Positions 1 through 7,425 of a stretch of DNA of 64,000 nucleotides are shown here, one piece after another. The DNA lies in assembly GCA_947165895.1 (NCBI GenBank), contig CAMVCB010000005.1:62001-126000 (forward strand), given 5' to 3'. Each line of letters opens with the position of its first letter. Position 1 is the first letter of the stretch. The position numbers and the translations under genes were made by a program. The DNA comes from an uncultured Treponema sp. (GTDB lineage: Bacteria; Spirochaetota; Spirochaetia; Treponematales; Treponemataceae). The notes beneath the pieces were generated by a model that saw only the letters and a program-made list of their open reading frames with translations, was not told the DNA's origin and made no database searches.

Positions 1-275
1 TCAAAGGAAAAATCGGCTTTATATCTCCGCTTTCCCATGCCTTCTGCTCTGAATGTAACAGAATCCGCCTTACAGCCAGCGGACTTTTAAAATTCTGCCT
101 CTGCTATGACAAGGCTCTGGATATTAAGAAAATCTTGCGTTCGGGGGAAAGCGGCACTAAACTTGATGATATGCTTTGTTGTGAAATCCAAAAGACAATA
201 AAAGAAAAGCCGCAGGCTCATACTTTTAATCAGCAGGGGCTGAAATCCCGCATGATGAGCGAAATTGGAGGGTGA
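1..275 (+). CDS. moaA: GTP 3',8-cyclase MoaA, C-terminal part (5' truncated by window edge)
   Basis: The frame starting at base 3 is open to a TGA at 273-275 and encodes about 90 residues of the MoaA C-terminus. Directly visible is the second iron-sulfur cluster motif CX2CX13C (FCSEC, then a Cys 13 residues on) with the NRIRLT signature between the cysteines. In the family this cluster binds GTP, and the enzyme makes the first molybdopterin intermediate. The neighbours, a MOSC-MogA fusion and FdhD, fit a molybdenum cofactor and formate dehydrogenase maturation cluster. The 5' part with the radical-SAM CX3CX2C motif is outside the window. Confidence in the identity is high. Confidence 0.88.
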   Translation, partial: KGKIGFISPLSHAFCSECNRIRLTASGLLKFCLCYDKALDIKKILRSGESGTKLDDMLCCEIQKTIKEKPQAHTFNQQGLKSRMMSEIGG

Positions 276-279
276 TTTT

Positions 280-1194
280 ATGAAGGGAAAAATCCGTGCA
301 GTCTGCATAAGTGAAAAAAAAGGAACGCCCAAGCAGGACGTCAAAAGTGCAAATATAATAGAAAATTTTGGCCTTGAAAATGATGCCCACGCCGGAAGCA
401 TACGCGAGGTCAGTCTGCTTTCCTGGGAAAAGGTTGAAGAATTTAAGAAGACTGGCGCTGACCTTAAAGCCGGCGATTTTGGCGAAAATCTCCTTGTCGA
501 AGGCTTTGATTTTAAGACCTTCCCGGTCGGCACAAAATTCAAATGCAATGACCTGATTTTAGAAATCATCCAGATTGGGAAAAAATGCCATTCTGCCTGC
601 ACCGTAACCCGGCGCACTGGAAAATGCATCATGCCTTCGGAAGGCGTTTTTGCCCACGTTGTCCACGGCGGAAAAGTTTCCACCGGTGATGAAATTGAAC
701 TGATTGAAGGCCGCCGTTTTTCTGCCTCAGTTTTAGTTGCCAGTGACCGCTCTTCAAAGGGGGAGCGGGAAGATAAAAGCGGGCCTTTAATCAAAGAGCT
801 TCTGGAAAAGGCCGGCTACCTTGTTACGGGAATCACCCTTCTTCCGGATGATGAAGAAGGCCTCTATAAGGCTCTCTGCCAGCTTGCAGATATCCAGAAG
901 CCGGATGTGATTTTTACTTCCGGGGGTACAGGCTTTTCTCCCCGCGACAACATGCCCGAAGCTACAAAACGCGCCGCAACAAAGGATGCTCCGGGAATTG
1001 CAGAAGCTCTCCGCGCCTACAGCCTGACCCTCACCCCGCGGGCAATGCTCAGCCGCGCCGCCAGCGTAATCCGCAATAAAACGCTGATTATCAACCTGCC
1101 GGGCAGTCCCAAAGCCGGAAAAGAATGTATCGAATACCTTCTTCCTGTTTTAGAGCACGGAATCCCGATTTTGCGTGGTGAGGGGGATGCATGA
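280..1194 (+). CDS. MOSC domain-MogA/MoaB fusion, molybdopterin adenylyltransferase
   Basis: Residues 1-150 look like a MOSC domain, with a single conserved-type Cys in the GKKCHSAC segment; such domains handle sulfur or Moco transfer. Residues about 150-304 are a MogA/MoaB domain with the molybdopterin-binding TSGGTGFSPRD loop and the LPGSP motif near the end. MogA adenylylates molybdopterin before metal insertion. The ATG at 280 is preferred over an upstream in-frame TTG at 265, because GGAGGG at 267-272 is then a well-spaced Shine-Dalgarno. The start is 4 bp after the moaA stop, and fdhD overlaps its end by 4 bp, so the three genes are probably one transcript. Confidence 0.87.
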   Translation: MKGKIRAVCISEKKGTPKQDVKSANIIENFGLENDAHAGSIREVSLLSWEKVEEFKKTGADLKAGDFGENLLVEGFDFKTFPVGTKFKCNDLILEIIQIGKKCHSACTVTRRTGKCIMPSEGVFAHVVHGGKVSTGDEIELIEGRRFSASVLVASDRSSKGEREDKSGPLIKELLEKAGYLVTGITLLPDDEEGLYKALCQLADIQKPDVIFTSGGTGFSPRDNMPEATKRAATKDAPGIAEALRAYSLTLTPRAMLSRAASVIRNKTLIINLPGSPKAGKECIEYLLPVLEHGIPILRGEGDA

Positions 1195-1940
1195 CAGTAG
1201 CCCCATTAAAAATCAAAAAGTTTTTCCCCGACGGAAGCTCAAAAAATCTGGATGCTCTGGCCCTTAATGAGCACCCGCTTGCAATCTTCATAAATGGAAA
1301 GAAGATTTTTTCCCTGGTCTGTACTCAATCAAATCTTATGGAGCTGGTCGCAGGCCGTCTTTTGACCAGCGGAATAATCCGGGAAAAAGAGGATATTTCG
1401 GAAATCCGCTTTTGCCAGACAAAATCCCGCGCCTTTGTAACATTAAAAGAAGAAATTGTATGGAAGGAAAGCGATGCGCCGGAAGCGTCCTGCTGCACAA
1501 AAAACAAAGGATTTGCCCAAAATGCCGATGCCCGCCCCCTGCCATTGCTTGAGAAAGCGGACTGCCCGCCGAAATGGATTTTTGCCCTTGCAGAAGAATT
1601 TTCAAAGGACAGCGCAATCCACACCTACACCTCAGGCACCCACCGCTGCATTCTTGCCCTGGAAGGAAAGTCACTTTTCAGCGCTGAAGACATTGGCCGC
1701 CATAACGCCCTGGACAAGGCAATCGGCTATATGCTCTTAAATGATATTTCCCCGCAAAAAGCAATTCTTTTTACTTCGGGCCGCGTTCCGGTAGATATGG
1801 TAGAAAAAGTAATCCGCGCGGGAGTCGGAGTCTTAATATCAAAATCAGTTCCTACGGCCCAGTCAGCGGCTCTTGCCCGTAAGCACAATCTCACCCTGAT
1901 TTGCCGGGCCTGGCCGGACTCTTACGAAGAGCTTGAATAA
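1191..1940 (+). CDS. fdhD: Formate dehydrogenase accessory sulfurtransferase FdhD
   Basis: A 249-residue FdhD. In the family FdhD moves sulfur from IscS to the molybdenum or tungsten cofactor of formate dehydrogenase. Visible signatures are the central EDIGRHNALDKAIG block, the TSGTHRC segment before it, and the terminal segment with SGRVP and SKSVPTAQSA. The usual CxxC in the mobile loop appears here as an adjacent Cys pair (SCCTKNKG, residue about 100), a modest deviation. The ATGA overlap with the MOSC-MogA gene indicates translational coupling. It implies that this organism makes a Mo- or W-formate dehydrogenase, although no structural gene lies in the window. Confidence 0.9.
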   Translation: MTVAPLKIKKFFPDGSSKNLDALALNEHPLAIFINGKKIFSLVCTQSNLMELVAGRLLTSGIIREKEDISEIRFCQTKSRAFVTLKEEIVWKESDAPEASCCTKNKGFAQNADARPLPLLEKADCPPKWIFALAEEFSKDSAIHTYTSGTHRCILALEGKSLFSAEDIGRHNALDKAIGYMLLNDISPQKAILFTSGRVPVDMVEKVIRAGVGVLISKSVPTAQSAALARKHNLTLICRAWPDSYEELE

Positions 1941-2033
1941 AGAAGTGTAGATATAGAAATTTATGCATAAAAATTGTATATTTATACATATTTTGAAAAA
2001 AGTAGTTTAAAAACTATGATTAAGGATGAAAAC

Positions 2034-2906
2034 ATGGAAAAACTAAAAATCCTTCTTGCAAAGGGAAGAATCTACGAATCAGTTTACTCACTTTTGAGCG
2101 ACGTAGGAATTTCAATTTACCTTCCTGACCGCACTTATTTTCCAATCACAAATCAGGATGACCTTGCCTTCCAGGTTGTAAAGCCTCAGATTACAAGTGC
2201 CCTTCTGGCTCAGAACAAGGCCGACGTTGGCTTCAGCGGAAAAGACTGGGTTTACGAAAACGGAGTTCAGGACGACGTTGTAGAAATCATGGATCTTGGC
2301 TTTGATCCTGTCCGCATAGTTGCCGCAATTCCTGACACAGTTGATTACGACAAGCTTCTTAAAGGCCACGTTACAATCGCAACAGAATATCAGGCCCTTA
2401 CAAAAAAATACATCGAAGACAAAAAAATTGACGGAACAATTTTCCGCACCTGGGGAACCAGCGAAGGCTTTGTTCAGGATAACGACGAAGCCCTTGCCCA
2501 GATTCTTGTAGACAACACTTCTACAGGCTCAAGCCTGCGCGCAAACCGCCTCAAGATTGTAGACACTTTGATGGAATCTTCTACCAGAATGTACGCTTCC
2601 AAAGAGGCAATGGCAGATCCTGAGAAAAAGCAGAAAATCATGGAGCTCAAAATGCTCTTCGAAACAGTTCTCAACGCCCGCAACCGCGTAATGCTCGAAA
2701 TGAACTGCTCTAACGAAGATTTCGATACCCTGATTAAGGGCATTCCTTCCATGAAGAGCCCTACCGTAAGCCCTCTTTTCGGCGGTAACGGTTATGCCAT
2801 CAAAATCGCCGTTAAAAAAAGCGAAGTACCGACTCTTCTGCCAAAACTCCAGAAGCTCGGCGCCACAGACATTGTAGAGTACGAACTTAGAAAGGTGATG
2901 TTGTAA
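2034..2906 (+). CDS. hisG: ATP phosphoribosyltransferase, long form
   Basis: A 290-residue HisG catalysing the first step of histidine synthesis, ATP plus PRPP to phosphoribosyl-ATP. The PRPP-binding DNTSTGSSLRAN segment lies at about residues 159-170. The C-terminal regulatory domain is present (GIPSMKSPTVSPL, about residues 238-250), which makes this the long, histidine-inhibited form that needs no HisZ. The frame is open upstream, but the ATG at 2034 with AAGGA at 2022-2026 is the sensible start. A TGTATA-TT-TATACA inverted repeat at 1975-1988 upstream could be regulatory; this is weak. The gene is followed by three repeat types before the next gene. Confidence 0.93.
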   Translation: MEKLKILLAKGRIYESVYSLLSDVGISIYLPDRTYFPITNQDDLAFQVVKPQITSALLAQNKADVGFSGKDWVYENGVQDDVVEIMDLGFDPVRIVAAIPDTVDYDKLLKGHVTIATEYQALTKKYIEDKKIDGTIFRTWGTSEGFVQDNDEALAQILVDNTSTGSSLRANRLKIVDTLMESSTRMYASKEAMADPEKKQKIMELKMLFETVLNARNRVMLEMNCSNEDFDTLIKGIPSMKSPTVSPLFGGNGYAIKIAVKKSEVPTLLPKLQKLGATDIVEYELRKVML

Positions 2907-2913
2907 TTAAATG

Positions 2914-2986
2914 TCAACTTTCGTCAGAAAGTTGATGTTCAGCCTGACAGCACTGATAACTGTAGTGTAAATTGCCGGGCTGAACA
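2914..2986 (+). repeat. Family A palindromic repeat, copy 1
   Basis: Perfect hairpin TCAACTTTC/GAAAGTTGA (2914-2922, 2927-2935), then a 9 bp stem TGTTCAGCC/GGCTGAACA (936-944 and 978-986 within the 2 kb block) closing a 33 nt loop. The length of 73 nt and the order hairpin-stem-loop match the copies at 36148 and 47083, and the loop shares CTGTA..GTAAATT with the 36148 copy. It begins 8 nt after the hisG stop. Confidence 0.75.
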
Positions 2987-3000
2987 ATAATGCTGTAAGA

Positions 3001-3032
3001 GGTGTTAGGTGCCAGGTTCTAGGTGCTAGGGT
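3001..3032. repeat. Degenerate TTAGGTGCTAGG-type tandem repeat
   Basis: Several imperfect units of TAGGTGCCAGG / TTCTAGG lie back to back. A similar tract (TTTAGGTTCTAGGTTTTAGG) sits at 35471-35513 upstream of the folA 3' end. No function is apparent. Both tracts flank longer palindromic repeats or genes that carry them. Confidence 0.5.
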
Positions 3033-3121
3033 GGGGGAAGTCTCCCCCTCGCTTCAGACGTCGCAGCAAAGCTGCTTAGTCTTACGCTACCCCCTCTGCG
3101 GGGCTCAGACGCCGCCCCGCA
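3033..3121 (+). repeat. Family B two-hairpin GC-rich repeat, copy 1
   Basis: Hairpin GGGGGA/TCCCCC (3033-3048) and hairpin TGCGGGG/CCCCGCA (3097-3121) flank a spacer containing CTTACGCTACCCCCTC. The reverse complement matches 33555-33627 inside the ABC-F gene closely, including GGGTAGCG and GCGAGGGGGAGACTTCCCCC. It is much more GC-rich than the surrounding DNA. Confidence 0.7.
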
Positions 3122-3143
3122 ACGCCCGGCTTCTAGGAAATTT

Positions 3144-3170
3144 CTCACAGAGGGCACAGAGCACACAGAG
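3144..3170. repeat. Left imperfect inverted repeat flanking the GxxExxY gene
   Basis: CACAGAG occurs twice in this tract (TCACAGAGGGCACAGAG, then CACACAGAG). The reverse complement of 3591-3619 on the other side of the gene has the same pattern of CACAGAG units at the same spacing. Together they bracket the GxxExxY gene. Confidence 0.55.
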
Positions 3171-3190
3171 AAAATTATAAAGAGGTCTTT

Positions 3191-3589
3191 TTGACAGAGT
3201 CAGAACTGAATTCATTAACAGAAAAAATAATTGGAACGGCAATAGAAGTTCATAAAGAACTTGGACCTGGACTTCTGGAAAAAGTCTATCAACGCTGTCT
3301 GAAAATTGCCTTAGAAGAAAAAGGTCTTCATGTTGAAGCCGAAGTCCCTGTTCCTTTGAGTTTTCATGGGCAAAAGATTTGTGATGATTCTTTCCGGTTG
3401 GATTTATTTGTTGAAAATCAGATAATTATTGAGTTAAAATCTGTATCTAAGGTTACAGACTTATTTAAAAAACAACTTGGAACTTACTTAAAATTAGCAG
3501 AAAAACCTTGCGGTCTTTTGATTAATTTTAATGAAGTATTGTTAAAAAATGGCATTTCACGAATTCTCAATGGTTACCTCTCAAAATAA
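3191..3589 (+). CDS. GxxExxY family protein (PD-(D/E)XK nuclease-like)
   Basis: A 132-residue protein with the name-giving GLLEKVY motif (about residues 27-33) and a later DLFVENQIIIELKSV segment. The latter has the D...E-x-K arrangement of PD-(D/E)XK nucleases. Members of this family are widespread small proteins of unproven function. The start is TTG, with AAAGAGGT 4-11 nt upstream. The gene splits hisG from hisB and is bracketed by imperfect inverted repeats (3144-3170 and 3591-3619), which suggests a mobile unit that landed in a histidine locus. Family identity is clear; nuclease activity and mobility are inference. Confidence 0.82.
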   Translation: MTESELNSLTEKIIGTAIEVHKELGPGLLEKVYQRCLKIALEEKGLHVEAEVPVPLSFHGQKICDDSFRLDLFVENQIIIELKSVSKVTDLFKKQLGTYLKLAEKPCGLLINFNEVLLKNGISRILNGYLSK

Positions 3590-3590
3590 C

Positions 3591-3619
3591 CTCTGTGAAC
3601 TCAGTGAACTCTGTGAGGA
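3591..3619. repeat. Right imperfect inverted repeat, overlapping the hisB ribosome binding site
   Basis: CTCTGTGAACTCAGTGAAC continues as TCTGTGAGGA, and its inverse complement resembles 3144-3170. The last part, GTGAGGA at 3613-3619, is 8 nt before the hisB ATG and serves as its Shine-Dalgarno. Confidence 0.55.
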
Positions 3620-3627
3620 ATTTAAAA

Positions 3628-4239
3628 ATGCGAACTGCTACTGTAGAACGAAAAACTGGCGAAACACAAATATCACTTACCCTGAATCTTGACGGCACTG
3701 GCAAATGCGATGTAAAAAATCCAATCGGATTCTTTGACCACATGCTCAAGTCCTTCTGTAAGCACGGACTTTTTGATTTGTCCGGCAGCATAGAAGGCGA
3801 CCTCAATGTTGACCAGCACCATACAATCGAAGATACAGGAATTGTTTTGGGTGAATGCTTTAAAAAGGCTCTTGGTGACTGCGCCGGCATTTTCCGTTCA
3901 GGATTTTTCATCTATCCTATGGACGAAAGCCTTGTTCAGGCAGCTGTAGACTTCGGCGGCCGTCCTTATCTTGTAAATAACGCAAAGCTCACAGGTATCC
4001 CTCTGGTTTCAGTTCAGAACGGTAAGGAAGGCACTTTCCAGACCGACTGCTTTGAAGACTTCTGGCAGGGCTTTGTAAACGCCGCAGCCTGTAATCTCCA
4101 CATAGACGTAATCCGCGGCCGCAGCGACCATCACAAAATTGAAGGCGCATTTAAGGCAGTTTCCCGCGCCATCCGCGCTGCCGTAGAAATCGACGAACGC
4201 CGCGGCGGAACAGTACCTAGTACGAAAGGCGTAATTTAG
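3628..4239 (+). CDS. hisB: Imidazoleglycerol-phosphate dehydratase
   Basis: A 203-residue IGP dehydratase, the sixth step of histidine synthesis. Manganese-binding signatures are visible: FFDHMLKSFCKHG (about residue 33), DQHHTIEDTGI (about residue 62) and SDHHKIEGAFKA (about residue 169). It is the monofunctional form, without the phosphatase domain found in enteric HisB. The ATG at 3628 is chosen over an upstream in-frame start because homologues begin at R-T-A-x-V-x-R and GTGAGGA lies 8 nt before it. It probably formed a transcription unit with hisG before the GxxExxY unit and repeats separated them. Confidence 0.93.
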   Translation: MRTATVERKTGETQISLTLNLDGTGKCDVKNPIGFFDHMLKSFCKHGLFDLSGSIEGDLNVDQHHTIEDTGIVLGECFKKALGDCAGIFRSGFFIYPMDESLVQAAVDFGGRPYLVNNAKLTGIPLVSVQNGKEGTFQTDCFEDFWQGFVNAAACNLHIDVIRGRSDHHKIEGAFKAVSRAIRAAVEIDERRGGTVPSTKGVI

Positions 4240-4270
4240 ATAAAATATTTTCAAAATACTAAACCTTACG

Positions 4271-4429
4271 TGTAAAAAATGCTCCCGGTCAGTAAGTGAG
4301 GTTCAAAACCGCGCGATATCGCGCTACATGCTGTTTGTGGATAAGTAACTATAATAATTGCCGCTTTCGCGGCACTCCACAAACAGAATGTTTTTGCCCC
4401 TCACTTCCTTCCCTCGCGCATTTTTTACA
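4271..4429. repeat. Nested palindromic element (MITE-like), single copy
   Basis: A 159 bp nested palindrome. The outer arms TGTAAAAAATGC (4271-4282) and GCATTTTTTACA (4418-4429) are perfect. Inner arms are GTGAGG/CCTCAC (4296-4301, 4399-4404), CTGTTTGTGGA/TCCACAAACAG (4331-4341, 4376-4386) and a central GCCGC/GCGGC (4360-4373). A separate local palindrome, GCGCGATATCGCGC, is at 4311-4324. It fills the gap between hisB and the SGNH gene. Its size and arm layout resemble family C, but the sequence differs. Confidence 0.65.
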
Positions 4430-4442
4430 GGGAGCCTTACCA

Positions 4443-5135
4443 ATGAAAATCTTAGTTATCGGAGATTCCATTTTAAAAGGTGCTGTTACCGGCACAGCCA
4501 GCGGCCATCTTTTTGATATTATAGAAGATTCCAGCCTTAATCTTGCCCAGAAGGCACTTGGCTTTGAAATGGATAATCAGTCGGTTTTCGGAAACGTAAT
4601 TTCCAAAGGCCAGCGCAAGCTCAATAAAATGCTTGAGCGCGGCGAAGCTGCTGACTTCTGCATTGTAGAATTCTGCGGAAACGACAGTGATTATGACTGG
4701 GCTCTTGTCAGCGAAAATCCTCAGGAAAATCATCTTCAGCGCACTCCGCCATCAGATTTTATCCGCATTTATTCAGAAATGATTAAAAGTCTGCGGGAAC
4801 ACAAAATTACTCCTGTAATTATGATAAGCCCGGCTCTTGTTGCGGACCGCTGGTTCAATCACATTACAAAGGGACACAATGCAGACAACATTCTCAGCTT
4901 CCTTGGCGGCGACAGGGAAAAGCCTTACAAAAATCAGAAAGAATATGATGATGCCCTTTTGGAATTTGCAAAAAAGAACAGTGTACAGTATGTAAATATG
5001 CGTACTGCAATGGAAGAAAGCGGACATTTTGAAGACTTAATGTGCCTTGACGGAATCCACCCGAATGAAAAGGGGTACAAATTTATGTCAGAAATCTGGA
5101 TTAAAGAACTGCCTGAGCTTAAAAAGGAATTTTAA
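4443..5135 (+). CDS. SGNH/GDSL-type hydrolase
   Basis: A 230-residue esterase-like protein without signal peptide. Block I is ILVIGDSILKG, with the nucleophile Ser about residue 9. Block III is CGNDSD, with the oxyanion Asn about residue 82. Block V is DGIHPNEKGY, with Asp and His about residues 205-208. Such enzymes act as deacetylases, esterases or lipases; the substrate cannot be told. The ATG at 4443 follows AGGGAGCC, and the longer in-frame opening upstream only reads through the palindromic element. The stop overlaps the rnhA start (TAATG), so the two are coupled. Confidence 0.8.
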   Translation: MKILVIGDSILKGAVTGTASGHLFDIIEDSSLNLAQKALGFEMDNQSVFGNVISKGQRKLNKMLERGEAADFCIVEFCGNDSDYDWALVSENPQENHLQRTPPSDFIRIYSEMIKSLREHKITPVIMISPALVADRWFNHITKGHNADNILSFLGGDREKPYKNQKEYDDALLEFAKKNSVQYVNMRTAMEESGHFEDLMCLDGIHPNEKGYKFMSEIWIKELPELKKEF

Positions 5136-5584
5136 TGAACGAAATTGTTATTTATACAGACGGCGGCTGCCACGGAAACCCGGGGCCTGGCGGCTGGGGA
5201 ATTGTTGTAATTGCTGACGGCATTGCAAAGCAGCTTTCCGGCGGAGAAAAGCTTACTACCAACAACCGCATGGAACTCTGCGCCGCAATTGCCGCTCTTA
5301 GTGTTGTAAAAAACACTCCGACCTTTGCCGGCCGTCCAATCACAGTAAACATTGACAGTCAGTACGTAAAAAACGGAATAACCAGCTGGATAAAGGGCTG
5401 GAAGGCCAAAGGCTGGAAAACCGCCGACAAAAAGCCGGTAAAAAATCAGGATCTCTGGGTACAGCTGGATGCCCTTAACTCCCAGCTGACTGTTACCTGG
5501 AACTGGGTAAAAGGCCACGCCGGCATTCAGTACAACGAAGTCTGCGACCAGCTTTGTCAGGACGAAATTGCAAAATTTGAATAA
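5135..5584 (+). CDS. rnhA: Ribonuclease HI
   Basis: A 149-residue RNase HI, the usual length for the family, which cleaves RNA in RNA-DNA hybrids. The four acidic catalytic positions are visible: Asp in YTDGGCHGNPGPGG (about residue 8), Glu in NNRMELCAA (about residue 47), Asp in VNIDSQYV (about residue 70), and Asp near residue 138 in the VKGHAGIQYNEVCDQL segment. The basic handle region, rich in Lys and Trp (SWIKGWKAKGWKTADKK), is intact. It is translationally coupled to the SGNH gene by a 1 bp stop-start overlap. Confidence 0.95.
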   Translation: MNEIVIYTDGGCHGNPGPGGWGIVVIADGIAKQLSGGEKLTTNNRMELCAAIAALSVVKNTPTFAGRPITVNIDSQYVKNGITSWIKGWKAKGWKTADKKPVKNQDLWVQLDALNSQLTVTWNWVKGHAGIQYNEVCDQLCQDEIAKFE

Positions 5585-5726
5585 AAGGTTATAAGAATAA
5601 ATTTATTTTAGAATCGCTGAATTCATTTGAAATTTTATTCTAATCATCATAGAATTATAATAATTAAAAATATCGGCTGAATATCAAAATACTTGGGTGA
5701 AGAGGGAATCAACAAAAAGTTTTTGT

Positions 5727-5746
5727 CCGCCTAAAAGCGGTTTTTT
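5727..5746 (+). terminator. Possible weak intrinsic terminator
   Basis: CCGC-CTAAAA-GCGG followed by six T. The stem is only 4 bp, preceded by ACAAAAAGTTTTTGT, which can also fold. It lies between rnhA and the HD-GYP gene. The rest of 5585-5781 is AT-rich with no recognised motif. Confidence 0.4.
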
Positions 5747-5781
5747 ATTGCTGTACATTTTCTTGTATGGTGGAGGCCTTT

Positions 5782-7224
5782 TTGTTAAACGCATCTCAGT
5801 CTCAGTTATTTGATGAAAATGTTGGAAGGGTAAATTCCATGATTTTAAGAGTTATGGAATTTGCGGTCTTAGTTCCTTTAAGTTTTATTATCTTTACGAT
5901 TGCCGGTTTGTGGGATGTTCCGCATTCTTATTCTACAATACTTATCGTTTATACGATTATTGTTTCTACGGTTTTGTATTTTCTGAATAAGGCGCCGCAT
6001 CTGCAGGGGCTGACCGTTTATGCCGGTCTTATCGGTTCAATGTTCTTTGTCTGCCTTCTAGGCGTAAAAAGCGTAATCGTAATTACGATTTCCTATGCCT
6101 TTGTCCCGGTTCTCAGCTGTTTTTATTACAACGTAAAGCTTACAAGAATTATGAATCTTGCAAATTTTCTTGCCGTGCTGTGCGTAACATGGATTCGTTC
6201 GCAGACAATTCTTGATATTTATGTCTGGGTAGATAATGTTTACAAGACACCTCTTAACTGGTTCATTTCAAACGGTATTGGAATTACTGTTGAATCAATT
6301 TTTGTTTACATGATTACAGTTTCACTTGCCAGACGAACTGAAAAAACTCTTACAAATCTTTTGACAAGCTCAGAAGAAAGAAATACCGCTTTTGATGAAC
6401 TCAGAAAGCGCAATAAATATATCGTTAAAATCAATTCAGAAATTGAAAAGACAAATCAAAGCCTTAAGATGACCCAGTATAAAATAATTCAGTTTGTTTC
6501 TCAGGTTTTGGGAAGTCACGATTTATTTACCGGCCGTCATCTTTTGCATACAAAAAAATATGTTGAAATCATTGCAAAGGAACTTAGAGATTCTGGTTAT
6601 TATCGTGATCAGCTTACTGATGAAAATATTGAGCTTTATTCTACGGCGGCGCTTCTTCATGATATTGGAAAAGTTCATATTCCGGAGGGTGTTCTTAATA
6701 AAATAGGAAAATTTACGCCGGAAGAATATGAGCTTATGAAAATTCATCCGTCAGAAGGAAAGAAGCTTCTGGAATTCCTTCCTGTTATTGATGACGGTAT
6801 CTTTAATGAAATTGCCATGGATATGGCTTTCTATCATCATGAAAAATGGGATGGAAGCGGCTATCCTAATAAGCTTAAGGGAACTGAGATTCCTCTTTGT
6901 GCAAGAATTATGGCAGCGGCTGATGTTCTTGATGCACTTATAAGTCAGCGTCTTTACAAGGATCCTATGCCGGTTGATGAAGCTATGGAAGTTTTTGAAA
7001 AATCAAAAGGCCTGCACTTTGAACCTTGTATTGCGGATGCCGTTATAAATCTTAAAAATCTCATTTCAATTATTGATGAAGACTTTAAGATGCAGGAATC
7101 TTCTACAAATGCAGAAGAGCTTGAATGGTGGATGCGTTATCACTCAAATGCCGTCAAGTTTGAAGTAAAAACTGATTTTATAGGCGCAAGTACTGAACCT
7201 CAGAGTGCTGTTTATAATAAATAG
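5782..7224 (+). CDS. HD-GYP domain protein, probable cyclic di-GMP phosphodiesterase
   Basis: The N-terminal half has about six membrane segments. A short coiled region (about residues 200-235) follows, then an HD-GYP domain with LLHDIGKVHIP (metal-binding His-Asp about 294-295), HHEKWDGSGYP (GYP motif about 352-362) and AADVLDAL. HD-GYP enzymes hydrolyse cyclic di-GMP to GMP. Start choice: the TTG at 5782 sits 5 nt after a strong GGTGGAGG. An ATG at 5767 in the same frame has no ribosome binding site and contains that sequence, so it is less likely. With the diguanylate cyclase at 45027 it shows that the organism uses this second messenger. The sensory membrane part is not a recognised domain. 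Confidence 0.85.
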   Translation: MLNASQSQLFDENVGRVNSMILRVMEFAVLVPLSFIIFTIAGLWDVPHSYSTILIVYTIIVSTVLYFLNKAPHLQGLTVYAGLIGSMFFVCLLGVKSVIVITISYAFVPVLSCFYYNVKLTRIMNLANFLAVLCVTWIRSQTILDIYVWVDNVYKTPLNWFISNGIGITVESIFVYMITVSLARRTEKTLTNLLTSSEERNTAFDELRKRNKYIVKINSEIEKTNQSLKMTQYKIIQFVSQVLGSHDLFTGRHLLHTKKYVEIIAKELRDSGYYRDQLTDENIELYSTAALLHDIGKVHIPEGVLNKIGKFTPEEYELMKIHPSEGKKLLEFLPVIDDGIFNEIAMDMAFYHHEKWDGSGYPNKLKGTEIPLCARIMAAADVLDALISQRLYKDPMPVDEAMEVFEKSKGLHFEPCIADAVINLKNLISIIDEDFKMQESSTNAEELEWWMRYHSNAVKFEVKTDFIGASTEPQSAVYNK

Positions 7225-7230
7225 CAAAAA

Positions 7231-7356
7231 TAGCCACAGATGGGACGCAGATAAACACAGATGTGCAATGGTCGTAATCTAACTGTTAATTTCTGAATGC
7301 TCCGGACCATTGCTTAACCTGCGCTAAAGCGCAGGTTGTATAATCGTCTGTGGCTA
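7231..7356 (-). repeat. Family A palindromic repeat, copy 2, within a larger outer stem
   Basis: The core is 7265-7337: stem GCAATGGTC/GACCATTGC enclosing a 31 nt loop that starts GTAAT, then hairpin AACCTGCGC-TAAA-GCGCAGGTT. The whole is bracketed by a 10 bp outer pair, TAGCCACAGA (7231-7240) and TCTGTGGCTA (7347-7356). The left flank GGGACGCAG also precedes the copy at 39306. It lies 3' of the HD-GYP gene. Confidence 0.75.
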
Positions 7357-7425
7357 ATTTTCTGTAATGACAAAACCATTGCAAATATATAGAATAGTAT
7401 ATCTTTAATTTATGGGGTTTTTACT

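Noticed and set aside
87..794. Long minus-strand open frame opposite moaA and the MOSC-MogA gene
   Set aside because: It is a shadow of the two plus-strand genes, which have clear family motifs. The predicted peptide is low-complexity Ser/Phe/Pro sequence.
3001..3032. TAGGTGCTAGG repeats as a possible CRISPR or replication origin iteron
   Set aside because: The units are short, degenerate and without unique spacers. No dnaA or rep gene is near.
4296..4442. In-frame N-terminal extension of the SGNH hydrolase
   Set aside because: It is read through the nested palindrome and lacks family similarity. The ATG at 4443 with AGGGAGCC fits the usual N-terminus.
5660..5750. GGGTGAAGAGGGAATC upstream of the HD-GYP gene, loosely like a cobalamin riboswitch core
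   Set aside because: No surrounding conserved helices or B12 box, and the gene has no link to cobalamin.
7239..7300. GGGACGCA near the HD-GYP gene, resembling part of a GEMM-I cyclic di-GMP riboswitch
   Set aside because: It is downstream of the gene, lacks the AGGGCAAACC and tetraloop-receptor parts, and the same GGGACGCAG flanks another family A copy at 39306.
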